Positions 17,339-25,887 of a DNA stretch of 64,000 bases are shown piece after piece. Origin of the DNA: Natranaerovirga pectinivora (GTDB taxonomy: Bacteria > Bacillota > Clostridia > Lachnospirales > DSM-24629); the NCBI RefSeq assembly GCF_004342165.1, contig NZ_SMAL01000007.1:1-64000 (forward strand), read 5' to 3'. The notes under the pieces were generated by a model that saw only the letters and a list, made by a program, of their open reading frames with translations, searched no databases and was not told the origin of the DNA. The translations under genes were made by a program, and so were the position numbers. Each line of letters opens with the position of its first letter. The stretch's first letter is position 1.

Positions 17339-18634
17339 ATGAAAAAAAGCATTAATTTTTCTAAAGTTATTTTTATAATGGGTATATTGCTACTAATATT
17401 AATAAATTTAACAGCATGTCAACAAACTACCAATACAAGACCCAATAATAATAATTCAGATGATGAAGAAATTCTAATTGATCAAGAATTTGATAGAATT
17501 CTAGGTGTTATTAAAAATGTTGATACGGCAAATAGAAGGTTGTTTGTATACGATATCGAAAATGAAAAATTAGTTACACTTAATATTGATGGGTCAGTTG
17601 TATTGCAAAACAAGTTTGGAGAACCAATCACGCTGCAACAGTTTAAGATGGGTGATATGGTAAGGACAAAATATGAGATTAATACACTTGTTCCAGAACA
17701 AGTACAAATTACAGCTCAAGTTTGGGAGTTCCAAAGAGTATCCAATGTTATAGTAAATAAAGAAAATCAAACAGTTCAAAGAGGAAATGATCATTTTAAG
17801 TATACAGACGAAGTATTGGTTTTGTATAATGGGATTCCTATAGAAATAACAGATGTAACACCAAATGATCAAGTTACATTAAAAGGATATAGAGATAAAG
17901 TATGGGTTATTATATTAGACAGTGGACATGGTTTTATTGAACTTAAAAATCATGAATATTTTATTGATGGCATTATAGAAGTTGGATCAAACATTATGGA
18001 AGTTATTAAAAGCAGAACTAGGATACCTGTGCCAGTAGGTGTCCATAGAATAGTTATAGACAAACCTCAGCACGATCCAGTTATAAGAGAAGTCATGATT
18101 GAAAAAGACCAAGTAGTAATTTTGGACTTAGGAAGAGATGTTCCTAGAGAAGGAGATCTTAAAATAAACCTAGCTCAGTCTGATGTTAAAGTATATATAA
18201 ATGGCAAAAGATTTGATGACTTATCAAATCCTATAAGATTGCCGTTTGGGGTTTATGTAATAGTTGCAGAAAAAGAGGGTTATTTAAGATACGAAGACAG
18301 CATAAACTTTAATCAGCCACAATTTAGTTATCCTATAAATCTTGAAAAACAAGAACAACAAGTAATCTCTAATTATATGCACGTTAATAGTCCATCTAAT
18401 GTAGAATTGTATTTAAATGGTGATTACATAGGTATGATACCAGTCTCTATACCTATCAAGCCAGGCAATCATTCTATAACACTAAGAAGAGAGGGTTATT
18501 TTTCAAAACTATATACTGTAGAAATATTAGATAATGGCAAAGACAGCTTTTTTACTTTTCCAGAACTGGTTAAGATTCAATCTAATACTGAAGGTAATAG
18601 TGAAAATGTAAATGAGACAAATGTTCAAGAATAA
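17339..18634 (+). CDS. PEGA-domain lipoprotein
   Basis: This 431-residue protein carries a lipoprotein signal peptide with lipobox LTAC (Cys27) and a low-complexity Asn-rich linker. Beta-rich segments follow at about 45-250, then two or three PEGA-type repeats towards the C-terminus (for example DVKVYINGKRF, and the pair VELYLNGDYIG...PVSIPIKPGNHSITLRREGY). PEGA domains are surface-exposed carbohydrate- or wall-associated beta-sandwich modules; no enzymatic motif is seen. Ribosome site aaagagg lies 10 bases before the ATG. A phosphoglucomutase gene follows 51 bases later on the same strand, but no functional link is evident. Confidence 0.85.
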   Translation: MKKSINFSKVIFIMGILLLILINLTACQQTTNTRPNNNNSDDEEILIDQEFDRILGVIKNVDTANRRLFVYDIENEKLVTLNIDGSVVLQNKFGEPITLQQFKMGDMVRTKYEINTLVPEQVQITAQVWEFQRVSNVIVNKENQTVQRGNDHFKYTDEVLVLYNGIPIEITDVTPNDQVTLKGYRDKVWVIILDSGHGFIELKNHEYFIDGIIEVGSNIMEVIKSRTRIPVPVGVHRIVIDKPQHDPVIREVMIEKDQVVILDLGRDVPREGDLKINLAQSDVKVYINGKRFDDLSNPIRLPFGVYVIVAEKEGYLRYEDSINFNQPQFSYPINLEKQEQQVISNYMHVNSPSNVELYLNGDYIGMIPVSIPIKPGNHSITLRREGYFSKLYTVEILDNGKDSFFTFPELVKIQSNTEGNSENVNETNVQE

Positions 18635-18685
18635 CAAATTTGGGGTATTAGATAAAGAAGGAAAAAATTAATAGGGGTGAAATAA

Positions 18686-20383
18686 TTGAAACACTTAGAA
18701 ATTTACAATGAATGGATCAATGATGCTTATTTTGATGAGGAAACAAAAGGAGAATTGTTACAAATTAAAGATGAGAATGAAATTAAAGAAAGGTTCTATA
18801 AAGAACTAGAGTTTGGAACAGGCGGATTAAGAGGGATAATTGGCCCAGGGACTAATAGAATCAATATTTACACTATAAGGAAAGCAACTCAAGGATTAGC
18901 TAATTACATTATTAAACAAGGTAAAGAAGCAGTAAAAAAGGGTGTAGCTATTGCATATGATTCAAGATATATGTCTTATGAATTTGCGCTAGAAACAGCA
19001 TTAGTCCTTAATGGCAATGGTATAAAAACATTTATGTTTGATACTCTAAAATCAACACCAGAGTTATCTTTTGCGACTAGACAATTAGGATGTGTTTCAG
19101 GAGTTGTTATAACGGCTAGTCATAATCCACCAGAATACAATGGTTACAAAGTATATTGGGATGATGGTGCTCAAGTTACATCACCAAAAGACATAGGGAT
19201 TATCAAAGAAGTTAATGCTATAAAGTCTTTTAAAGAAGTTAATAGACTAGAAATAAATGAAGCAAAGAAAAAAGGCTTATATAACATCATTGGCAAAGAT
19301 ATGGATGAATTATATATTGGTGAATTAAAAAAGTTAATACTTAATCAAGAGGCAATTAACCAAGAAGGGGATAATTTAAAGATCGTATATACACCACTTC
19401 ATGGAACAGGAAATATTCCGGTACAAAGAATTTTAAATGAAGTGGGATTCTCACAGGTCTATGTGGTACCAGAACAAGCAGAACCAGATAGTAATTTCTC
19501 TACTGTTGGTTATCCAAATCCAGAGGATATGAATGTGTATACATTAGCAATAGATTTAGCAAGGAAAACACAAGGAGATATAATCTTAGCCACAGATCCG
19601 GATGCAGATAGAATTGGTGTATTGGTAAAGGGCGAAGAGGAATACATTCCTTTAACAGGAAATATGTTAGGGGTATTGATTGCTGACTATATACTTACTA
19701 AAAGAATTGAAAATAGCGATTTTCCTTCAAATGGTGCTTTAATTAAAACCATTGTTTCAACAAATATGATTAATGAAGTAGCTAAGTACTATGGTGTGAC
19801 ATTAATTGAAGTTCTTACTGGATTTAAATATATAGGTGAAAAGATAAAAGAATTTGAACAAACTGGTGATTACACATATTTATTTGGTTTTGAAGAAAGT
19901 TATGGGTATTTAATAGGTACTCATGCAAGGGATAAAGATGCAATAGTTGCAACTATGACCCTTTGTGAAATAGCTGCTTATTATAAAACCAAAGGATTGA
20001 CCTTATGGGAAGGTATGTTGTCCCTTTATGAAAAGTACGGATATTTCAAAGAAACCCAACAATCAATTACCCTTAAGGGCATTGATGGTATAGAGAAAAT
20101 GAATACAATGTTGAAAGAACTAAGAAATAACCAATTAAGTAATATTGGTAACAACAAGGTATTGTCAACCATAGATTATCTAAATGAAAAAGCCACTGGG
20201 TTACCAAAGTCCAATGTATTGTACTTTGAATTGGAAAACAATGGATGGGTTTGTGTAAGACCATCAGGCACTGAACCAAAAGTAAAAATATATTTTGGTA
20301 TTAAAGGGATTTCAATGGAGGATACCCATAAAAAACTAAATGATCTTCAAGATGATTTTATGAAAATAATGGAAAACAAATAA
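18686..20383 (+). CDS. pgcA: Alpha-phosphoglucomutase / phosphomannomutase
   Basis: This 565-residue alpha-D-phosphohexomutase interconverts glucose-1-phosphate and glucose-6-phosphate. Seen: phosphoserine loop TASHNP (residues 143-148, Ser145), metal-binding loop DPDADR (304-309), sugar-binding GFEESYGY (about 405) and the phosphate-binding RPSGTEPK near the C-terminus. The length and N-terminal LEFGTGGLRG match the PgcA/PGM2-like branch. Translation starts at TTG 18686 behind aggggtga (18672-18679). With galU at 36336 it would supply UDP-glucose for wall and surface glycans, though the two genes are far apart. Confidence 0.95.
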   Translation: MKHLEIYNEWINDAYFDEETKGELLQIKDENEIKERFYKELEFGTGGLRGIIGPGTNRINIYTIRKATQGLANYIIKQGKEAVKKGVAIAYDSRYMSYEFALETALVLNGNGIKTFMFDTLKSTPELSFATRQLGCVSGVVITASHNPPEYNGYKVYWDDGAQVTSPKDIGIIKEVNAIKSFKEVNRLEINEAKKKGLYNIIGKDMDELYIGELKKLILNQEAINQEGDNLKIVYTPLHGTGNIPVQRILNEVGFSQVYVVPEQAEPDSNFSTVGYPNPEDMNVYTLAIDLARKTQGDIILATDPDADRIGVLVKGEEEYIPLTGNMLGVLIADYILTKRIENSDFPSNGALIKTIVSTNMINEVAKYYGVTLIEVLTGFKYIGEKIKEFEQTGDYTYLFGFEESYGYLIGTHARDKDAIVATMTLCEIAAYYKTKGLTLWEGMLSLYEKYGYFKETQQSITLKGIDGIEKMNTMLKELRNNQLSNIGNNKVLSTIDYLNEKATGLPKSNVLYFELENNGWVCVRPSGTEPKVKIYFGIKGISMEDTHKKLNDLQDDFMKIMENK

Positions 20384-20489
20384 ATGTAAGTAAGCAATAG
20401 TACTGTCCTACCTACTTTGTTATAGTTAATATTCTAAAACCATAATTAGAGAAATAGAATATAAAAAAAGAGCTAAGGTGATTTATTAC

Positions 20490-20894
20490 ATGAAGAAAAT
20501 TTTATTTTTAGTAGTCCTATTGTCTTTAATACTTACAGCATGTAAAACAGAAAAAATAGATCAAGGTAATCGAAAAAGTGATTTAGAATTTACTGTTATT
20601 GATGAGGATGATGCACCTCAAGAGATAATAAATATGATAGAAAATCAAAAGCAGGAGCCCTTTAGATTTAGTTATGCTAATGGCAATGATCTATATATAG
20701 TTGTTGGATATGGAGAGCAACCAACTGGAGGGTATAGTATACAGGTTAAAGACTTATATGTGACAGAAAATGCTATTGTCATTGATACAGATTTAATAGG
20801 ACCGTCGAAAGAAGACTTAGTAACAATGGCTTTAACATATCCTAGAGTTATAGTAAAGACAGAGTACATAGACAAACCTGTTTATTACAACTAA
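20490..20894 (+). CDS. Small lipoprotein with PrcB-like C-terminal domain
   Basis: This 134-residue lipoprotein has lipobox LTAC near residue 18. The C-terminal part resembles the PrcB domain found with a protease in spirochaetes: the block GYGEQPTGGYSIQV is the most typical region, followed by a beta strand pair. In the known case PrcB stabilises the PrtP protease; no protease gene neighbours this one, so its partner is unknown. Start ATG 20490 follows aaggtga; a GTG at 20478 lies inside that site. A terminator follows. Confidence 0.75.
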   Translation: MKKILFLVVLLSLILTACKTEKIDQGNRKSDLEFTVIDEDDAPQEIINMIENQKQEPFRFSYANGNDLYIVVGYGEQPTGGYSIQVKDLYVTENAIVIDTDLIGPSKEDLVTMALTYPRVIVKTEYIDKPVYYN

Positions 20895-20913
20895 ATGATC
20901 TAATAAATTAGAA

Positions 20914-20954
20914 AAGATATTCTTACAAATTACTTTGTATGAATATCTTTTTTT
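20914..20954 (+). terminator. Terminator after the PrcB-like gene
   Basis: Stem AAGATATTC/GAATATCTT (20914-20949, loop about 17 bases) with a run of seven T. The repeat piece described at 20948-21036 begins at this T-run. Confidence 0.75.
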
Positions 20955-21036
20955 ACGCTATAAAAAGTAATATAAGGTGAATTCAGATAAGAAATTATGA
21001 AATATTTTTTAGAGTGACCAAGTCGCTGTGTTCATA
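20948..21036 (+). repeat. Dispersed intergenic repeat, copy D (shortened)
   Basis: The left part, tttttacgctataaaaagtaa, resembles the ctataaagtaaaa arm of the copies at 23.75 and 25.71 kb. The right part at 21011-21036 matches 23885-23910 at about 22 of 26 positions. The hairpin AGTGAC-NAA-GTCRCT is kept in both copies. One base change between copies (A to G) preserves pairing as G-U. Confidence 0.5.
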
Positions 21037-21144
21037 TTATACATTAAAGGAAATATTTACTTTCTGACAAAAAGTAGATGTAGGCCTCCGTTTATGTTAA
21101 AATATAAACATATTATAATTAAATATTCATTGGGGGGAATAATC

Positions 21145-21639
21145 ATGAAACTTTTGGATAAAATAGAAATGTTAGAGTGGATAAAAATAATAATATTTTC
21201 TTTACTTGTTATCTTATTATTCCATTGGATTATTTGGCCTATTCGTGTATATGGACGTTCCATGGAAAAAACTCTTTATCATAATGATTTTATGATCATC
21301 TCTAAAGCCATTACATTTATTAACCCCATTGAAAATGGAGACATTATAGTAATAGAGGTTCCTATGGATGATAAGGAGGCTCTAGCTGTAAAAAGAATAA
21401 TTGGAGTAAGTGGCGACCATGTTATTATAAAAGATGAAGATGTTTATGTTAATGGTATAAAAATTAACGAAGATTATATATTAGGTAAAACATATGGTGA
21501 TATAGATACTATAGTAGAAAATGGTTATGTTTTTGTACTAGGAGACAATAGACAAATAAGTAAAGATAGCCGAGATTTTGGGTCTATTCCACTTAACAAA
21601 ATAAGAGGAAAAGTTATAGTTAATTTTAGATTTATGTAA
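21145..21639 (+). CDS. lepB: Type I signal peptidase
   Basis: This 164-residue membrane-anchored serine protease removes signal peptides from exported proteins. One N-terminal helix (about 13-32) anchors it. The catalytic Ser39 lies in GRSMEKTL and the general-base Lys83 in LAVKRIIG; the box LGDNRQISKDSRDFG marks the C-terminal family signature. ATG 21145 follows a strong ggggggaat; the longer frame from 21028 would cover the repeat element and lacks a good ribosome site. The sequence is compact as in Gram-positive SipS-like enzymes. The window encodes many exported proteins it could process. Confidence 0.93.
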   Translation: MKLLDKIEMLEWIKIIIFSLLVILLFHWIIWPIRVYGRSMEKTLYHNDFMIISKAITFINPIENGDIIVIEVPMDDKEALAVKRIIGVSGDHVIIKDEDVYVNGIKINEDYILGKTYGDIDTIVENGYVFVLGDNRQISKDSRDFGSIPLNKIRGKVIVNFRFM

Positions 21640-21745
21640 CATTTTGTTGATACCATAAAATGTTTTAGCACAATAGAAATATCTGTTAAAATAGATTAAT
21701 TCTTGGAGGTTTATTTATAAGATTTAAGATATGTCAGAAAATTTC

Positions 21746-21774
21746 TTGACTTTTGCCGCTTTTTATGCTATCAT
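21746..21774 (+). promoter_or_regulatory. Strong sigma-A promoter of veg
   Basis: TTGACT at 21746-21751 and TATCAT at 21769-21774, spacer 17 bases, with an extended TGC immediately before the -10 hexamer. The veg gene is known for a strong vegetative promoter in Bacillus. Confidence 0.8.
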
Positions 21775-21803
21775 GAAAAAAGTCGGAATAGATGAGGTGA
21801 TTA

Positions 21804-22058
21804 ATGTTGATTGCAAAAGAAGACATTATACAAGTGAAACGACGTATGGATGAATATGTTGGAAGCCGAGTAAAAGTCAGAGCCAATAAAGGTCGTAAAA
21901 AAGTTGTTGTAAAAGAAGGTGTTTTAGAAAACACTTATCCTAGTATATTCGTAGTAAAAGTTCAAAATGAATTACAAGATTCTTATAGAAGAGTTTCATA
22001 CAGCTATACAGATATTTTAACACATACCGTTGAATTATCATTATGTCGTGAAAACTAA
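21804..22058 (+). CDS. veg: Veg protein
   Basis: This 84-residue small basic protein matches the Veg family over its full length (IIQVKRRMDEYVGSRVKVRANKGRKK, read in parts, with the C-terminal SYTDILTHTVEL). In Bacillus subtilis Veg stimulates biofilm-gene expression by interfering with the SinR repressor and is one of the most abundantly transcribed genes; whether it does so here is not known. It has its own strong promoter and a good ribosome site (gatgaggtg). A stem-loop with a T-run follows and overlaps the start region of the next gene. Confidence 0.95.
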   Translation: MLIAKEDIIQVKRRMDEYVGSRVKVRANKGRKKVVVKEGVLENTYPSIFVVKVQNELQDSYRRVSYSYTDILTHTVELSLCREN

Positions 22059-22070
22059 ATAATTAGTCAT

Positions 22071-22127
22071 AAAATCCGTCCTATCTTTAATATAATTATA
22101 TAGACAAAGATTAGGAGGGATTTTTTT
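22071..22127 (+). promoter_or_regulatory. Hairpin that ends veg and buries the next gene's ribosome site
   Basis: A stem of about 16-17 bp is formed by 22071-22088 and 22106-22124, with one bulge and one mismatch. The 3' arm contains AGGAGG (22113-22118), the ribosome binding site of the gene that starts at TTG 22126, and ends in seven T. The same structure can act as a terminator for veg and as a translational block on read-through mRNA. Confidence 0.7.
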
Positions 22128-23709
22128 GGCGTTAAATTTAATTAGAAAAGATATACAAATGACTAAAACGAAAGGAACTTCAGTAGTTCAAATTACATTA
22201 GATGATGATTTTAATGTACCAGATATAAAACCAGACATTCACAAAATTATACAGGAACGTGCAGATATTAAAGTAAATAACATAGAAACTATGAATGACA
22301 AAGTTAAAGTAAAAGGTGAATTAGAATTTACAGTATTATATTTAACAGACACAGATGATAAACCTGTACATAGTTTAACAAACTCAATGCATTTCGATGA
22401 GGTTGTTAATATGGATGGAATACTAGAAGATGATGATATTAGATTAGCATGCAATATTGAGAATATGATGACCAGTGTTATTAATTCTAGAAAACTCAGC
22501 GCAAAGGGCATATTAGAATTAAAGGCAGTAGCGGAGGAAGGCTATTTTATCAATGTGGCAACGGATGTTGAAAGCGAAAGCAACTACCAAAACATTAAAG
22601 AGCCTATTAGAGTAAGTCAAGTTTTTACAAGTAAAAAAGATACTTATAGGGTAAGGGACGAACTAGCAATACCTAATAGCAAACCAAATATTATGGAAAT
22701 CTTATGGAGCAATGCTTCTATAAGAAATCCAGAAGTAAGATTATTAGATGATAAAATAAGTGTAAAAGGTGATATAGCTCTCTTTGTACTTTATATAGGG
22801 GAGACGGATGATAAACCTGTAGAATTTGTAGAATTTGAATTGCCTTACAATGGTATGTTAGAAGCAGATGGTTGTCTAGAAGAAATGATTGCTAATGTAT
22901 CAATGGAAATATTCCAAAAGGATATTCAAGTTAGACCAGATTTAGACGGTGAAGAAAGAGTCTTAGATGTCGAAATAATAACAGAACTAGATATAAAAAT
23001 TTATGAACAAGAAGATGTAAATGTTCTAAGAGATATCTACTCACCATCTAAAGACGTAGTAATAAAAACAAAACCTGTTACTTATGAAAATATTTTATTA
23101 AAAAATCAAACTCAATGCAAAGTGTCTGAGAAGATTGGGATAAAAGACGGAGAGCCATCTATTCTACAAATCTGTTATGCAGATGGAGATATCAAAATCG
23201 ATGATGTTGAAATCACAGAAGATGGTATAGAAGTTGAAGGTGTAGTAACAGTGCAAATAATTTATGTTGCAGCTGACGATAAGACGCCTATAAATGTAAT
23301 CAAAGATGTGATACCTTTTACACATTTAATAGATGCTAAAGGTATTAATGATAGTTGCATCTATAATGTGAAACCATCCATTGATTATATTAGTTGCAAT
23401 ATGCTTGATGATCAAGAAGTTGAAATCAGAAGTGGTATCAACTTAAATACTATGGTCTTTGAACAATTAACTAGAAATGTAATAGTAGATCTAGAAGAAC
23501 AAGAATTAGAAATGAAGAAAATATACGATTTACCAAGTGTAGTAGGTTATATTGTTAAAAAAGGGGAAAGCCTTTGGGATATAGCTAAAAAATACTATAC
23601 AACAACTGATAAAATAAGGGAAATAAATGGATTGTCAGCAGAACAGGAAGTAAAAGCAGGAGATAAAATCATAATAATTAAAAATGTTGAAGCCATTATA
23701 GCAAACTAA
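22126..23709 (+). CDS. SPOCS (DUF3794) domain protein with C-terminal LysM
   Basis: This 527-residue protein has three related SPOCS/DUF3794 segments (about residues 1-150, 165-300 and 310-460). Each has the pattern V-P-D-x-K-P-D/N-I or E-P-S-I-L followed by VKG or VEG beta strands and a DDKPV-like turn. A single LysM domain occupies the last 50 residues (GYIVKKGESLWDIAKKYY ...). Proteins with this layout are coat- or cortex-associated in Clostridia, and LysM binds peptidoglycan, so a spore-envelope role is inferred. It has no signal peptide, consistent with mother-cell assembly. The TTG start follows AGGAGGGA. Its ribosome site is inside the veg hairpin. Confidence 0.88.
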   Translation: MALNLIRKDIQMTKTKGTSVVQITLDDDFNVPDIKPDIHKIIQERADIKVNNIETMNDKVKVKGELEFTVLYLTDTDDKPVHSLTNSMHFDEVVNMDGILEDDDIRLACNIENMMTSVINSRKLSAKGILELKAVAEEGYFINVATDVESESNYQNIKEPIRVSQVFTSKKDTYRVRDELAIPNSKPNIMEILWSNASIRNPEVRLLDDKISVKGDIALFVLYIGETDDKPVEFVEFELPYNGMLEADGCLEEMIANVSMEIFQKDIQVRPDLDGEERVLDVEIITELDIKIYEQEDVNVLRDIYSPSKDVVIKTKPVTYENILLKNQTQCKVSEKIGIKDGEPSILQICYADGDIKIDDVEITEDGIEVEGVVTVQIIYVAADDKTPINVIKDVIPFTHLIDAKGINDSCIYNVKPSIDYISCNMLDDQEVEIRSGINLNTMVFEQLTRNVIVDLEEQELEMKKIYDLPSVVGYIVKKGESLWDIAKKYYTTTDKIREINGLSAEQEVKAGDKIIIIKNVEAIIAN

Positions 23710-23712
23710 TGA

Positions 23713-23750
23713 ATAGCCGTATTACTTGTAAAAAGTAATACGGCTATTTT
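23713..23750 (+). terminator. Terminator after the SPOCS-LysM gene
   Basis: A stem ATAGCCGTATTACTT/AAGTAATACGGCTAT (about 23714-23747) is followed by TTTT. The dispersed repeat copy A begins directly in its tail. Confidence 0.88.
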
Positions 23751-23910
23751 ACTTTATAGAAAATTACTATTTCCTATAAAGTAAAAATATTGATTAAATG
23801 CGCTGCATTTTTCTAACACAGTTAGAAAAAGCTTGATGCGCAGGAACAATATGACTTCTAATAAGCCATTAATAAATGTTTTTGAGAGTGACGAAGTCAC
23901 TTTGTTCTAT
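23747..23910 (+). repeat. Dispersed intergenic repeat, copy A (longest)
   Basis: The left module is a 13-bp perfect inverted repeat, TTTTACTTTATAG (23747-23759) and CTATAAAGTAAAA (23774-23786). A middle hairpin TTTTTCTAAC/GTTAGAAAAA follows at about 23809-23830, flanked by GCGCTGC and GATGCGC. The right module, at 23885-23910, holds the perfect palindrome AGTGAC-GAA-GTCACT. The piece GAACAATATGAC (about 23843-23854) is nearly complementary to GTCACTTTGTTC at 23896-23907, so the whole could fold as a multibranch structure. Confidence 0.6.
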
Positions 23911-23919
23911 AAAAAAGTC

Positions 23920-23948
23920 TTGACATTTAACGATTACGAATGTAATAT
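23920..23948 (+). promoter_or_regulatory. Sigma-A promoter of the MutS-like gene
   Basis: TTGACA at 23920-23925 and TAATAT at 23943-23948 with a 17-base spacer. The -10 box overlaps a dyad described separately. Confidence 0.75.
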
Positions 23949-23972
23949 ATAGTTAATACTACAATCGTAATA
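23933..23972 (+). promoter_or_regulatory. Possible paired operators in the MutS-like gene promoter
   Basis: ATTACGAATGTAAT (23933-23946) is a perfect five-base-arm dyad across the spacer and -10 box. About 16 bases further on, TACAATCGTA (about 23959-23968) repeats the same kind of dyad. Both are one base away from the TACANNTGTA core used by BlaI/MecI/CopY-type repressors. No such repressor gene is in the window, so this is a motif-level suggestion. Confidence 0.4.
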
Positions 23973-24000
23973 CTACTACTGATTAAAAGGGGGGGTTAAT

Positions 24001-25650
24001 GTGAAAGATGTAAGCAAACATTTAAAATCTATCAATGACTTTAGTCTTTTATATCCAATGGGTAAAGAGAATTCCTTTCAAAAGCTTAGTGAGATTGTAT
24101 GTAATGACTTATCAATTGATTATATTTGTTCATTCTTAAGCAAAAAGGAAAATGAACAAAGAAAGATACGTGGTATCTTAACAGATATCCCTAATGATGA
24201 AGAGGTTATAACATATCGTAGTATGGTATATAAAGATTTAAAAAACCATCCGGAGTTTTGTATTAAAGTAGAGGAAGCTCTTGAGGAAATTGAATTGTTA
24301 AATGAATATGGAAAGACAAAAAAAGACTGGGATAGCTCTAATTTATGGGAGCTTGTTAGTAGACTAAAAGAATTAGAGGTATATATAGAATGTATAAAAA
24401 AACTAAAAAGTAGCATAGAGCTTTCCAGTTTTGAATCAGAAGGACTTAAAAATCTCAATGCCTATGTAAATGGTATATATAATGACAGTGGCTTTTCAGA
24501 GTTTCAAGAAGATGTTGAAAAAATTGGGTATGATATTTCTGCAATTAAAAGTATTTCGCTTGGTGTAAATCTAGATGAGAACTTAAACCCAATAGAAGCT
24601 GGTATCGTATCCATAAATAGCGAAGCCTTTAAGGGACAAACGTTTCTTAAAAACTTTTTAACATATCATAAAAAAAGAAGTAGCAACAACACTTCTGACT
24701 TGTTTCAAGGGATGACTTATTTTAAACATACTGCTAGTAATGGCATTAATCCCTTAATGAATAATTTAACAAAAATTGTTGAAAACATGTTACAGCCAAT
24801 TGTGAAAGATCTAAAAAAAACATTGAAAAAATATATGAATGTTAGTGGATTGGCGTTGGTTAATATAGCTGATGAAATACGCTTTTATATAAGATTTTTA
24901 GAGTTAGAAAAAAAAATCAAGGATATAGGGTTGCCGGTATGCATTGGGCAAACCAACCCAATTAATGATAGTGAGTGTAAACTAGAGGATTTTTATAATA
25001 TTAAGTTAGCAATATGTAAGTTAAAAGGAGAAATTCAACACGATATTATTAGAAATGATTTGATTTTTACTAAGGACCAAAGGATTTTTATTTTAACTGG
25101 TCCCAATCGTGGTGGAAAAACCATATTTACTCAAGGTATTGGATTAGCCTTTTTATTTTTTAACAGTGGTGTATTTATTCCTTGTGCCAACGGCGTTATG
25201 AAACCTTGTGATAATATTTTTACTCACTTTCCAGCTGATGAGAACAGTACTGTTGAAATGGGTAGATTAGGTGAAGAGTCTAATCGCTTAAGTGATATTT
25301 GTGGTAAAGCCACCTCCAAAAGCTTGATTTTGTTTAATGAATCCTTTGCAACCACAAGTCATACAGAATCTTTATTTATAGCAAAAGATGTAGTGAAATA
25401 CTTGTGTTATCTAGGTGCAAGAACATGTTTTAATACACATATTCATGAGCTTGCCGAATCCGTAGAAGAAATTAATAAAGAGATAGATGCAGCCCATAAT
25501 GCGGTAAGTTTAGTGATGGGTTTGGAAAATGGAGAACGCTCTTTCAAAGTTAAAATATCAAAGCCTCAAGGCATAAGCTTTGCAAGGGATATTGCTTATA
25601 AATATGGCATCACATTTGAACAATTAAAAAACAGAAGAATTATTAGTTAA
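24001..25650 (+). CDS. MutS-like ATPase (core and domain V only)
   Basis: This 549-residue protein ends in a MutS-type ATPase: Walker A GPNRGGKT (367-374), a Walker B-type strand with active-site Asn-Glu in LILFNES (442-448), and a following TH-IHEL segment typical of the family. Helical residues about 40-330 correspond to the lever/clamp region. The mismatch-recognition domain (with its Phe-x-Glu) and connector domain of MutS1 are missing, and there is no Smr nuclease tail as in MutS2. It is thus one of the uncharacterised MutS-related ATPases; a role in handling unusual DNA or RNA structures is only an inference. GTG start behind aaaaggggggg. It has its own promoter with dyads. Confidence 0.8.
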   Translation: MKDVSKHLKSINDFSLLYPMGKENSFQKLSEIVCNDLSIDYICSFLSKKENEQRKIRGILTDIPNDEEVITYRSMVYKDLKNHPEFCIKVEEALEEIELLNEYGKTKKDWDSSNLWELVSRLKELEVYIECIKKLKSSIELSSFESEGLKNLNAYVNGIYNDSGFSEFQEDVEKIGYDISAIKSISLGVNLDENLNPIEAGIVSINSEAFKGQTFLKNFLTYHKKRSSNNTSDLFQGMTYFKHTASNGINPLMNNLTKIVENMLQPIVKDLKKTLKKYMNVSGLALVNIADEIRFYIRFLELEKKIKDIGLPVCIGQTNPINDSECKLEDFYNIKLAICKLKGEIQHDIIRNDLIFTKDQRIFILTGPNRGGKTIFTQGIGLAFLFFNSGVFIPCANGVMKPCDNIFTHFPADENSTVEMGRLGEESNRLSDICGKATSKSLILFNESFATTSHTESLFIAKDVVKYLCYLGARTCFNTHIHELAESVEEINKEIDAAHNAVSLVMGLENGERSFKVKISKPQGISFARDIAYKYGITFEQLKNRRIIS

Positions 25651-25682
25651 GCACATCCAATATTAATATATATACTCAATAG

Positions 25683-25709
25683 AAAAGTCCTTTTAATAAG
25701 GGCTTTTTT
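25683..25709 (+). terminator. Terminator after the MutS-like gene
   Basis: Stem AAAGTCC/GGGCTTT with one G-U pair, loop about eight bases, followed by six T. Repeat copy B starts in the T-run. Confidence 0.8.
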
Positions 25710-25754
25710 ACTTTACCCTACAAGTTCTCTTTGCTATAAAGTAAAAAGCTGATT
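25706..25754 (+). repeat. Dispersed intergenic repeat, copy B
   Basis: The arms ttttacttta (25706-25715) and taaagtaaaa (25737-25746) repeat the left module of copy A, and the following gctgattaaaa matches attgattaaat of copy A. The loop differs. The right module (gagtgac hairpin) is absent. Confidence 0.55.
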
Positions 25755-25887
25755 AAAAGTCATTAACTTTGATATATTTGTATTTTATGATATAATTGGA
25801 CCAAATAAAAACTATGTTTATAAAAGTTTCTCTTGTAGATTATAATAAGAATATAGTGAATAGATAGAGATGAAAGGATTGAGAAAT

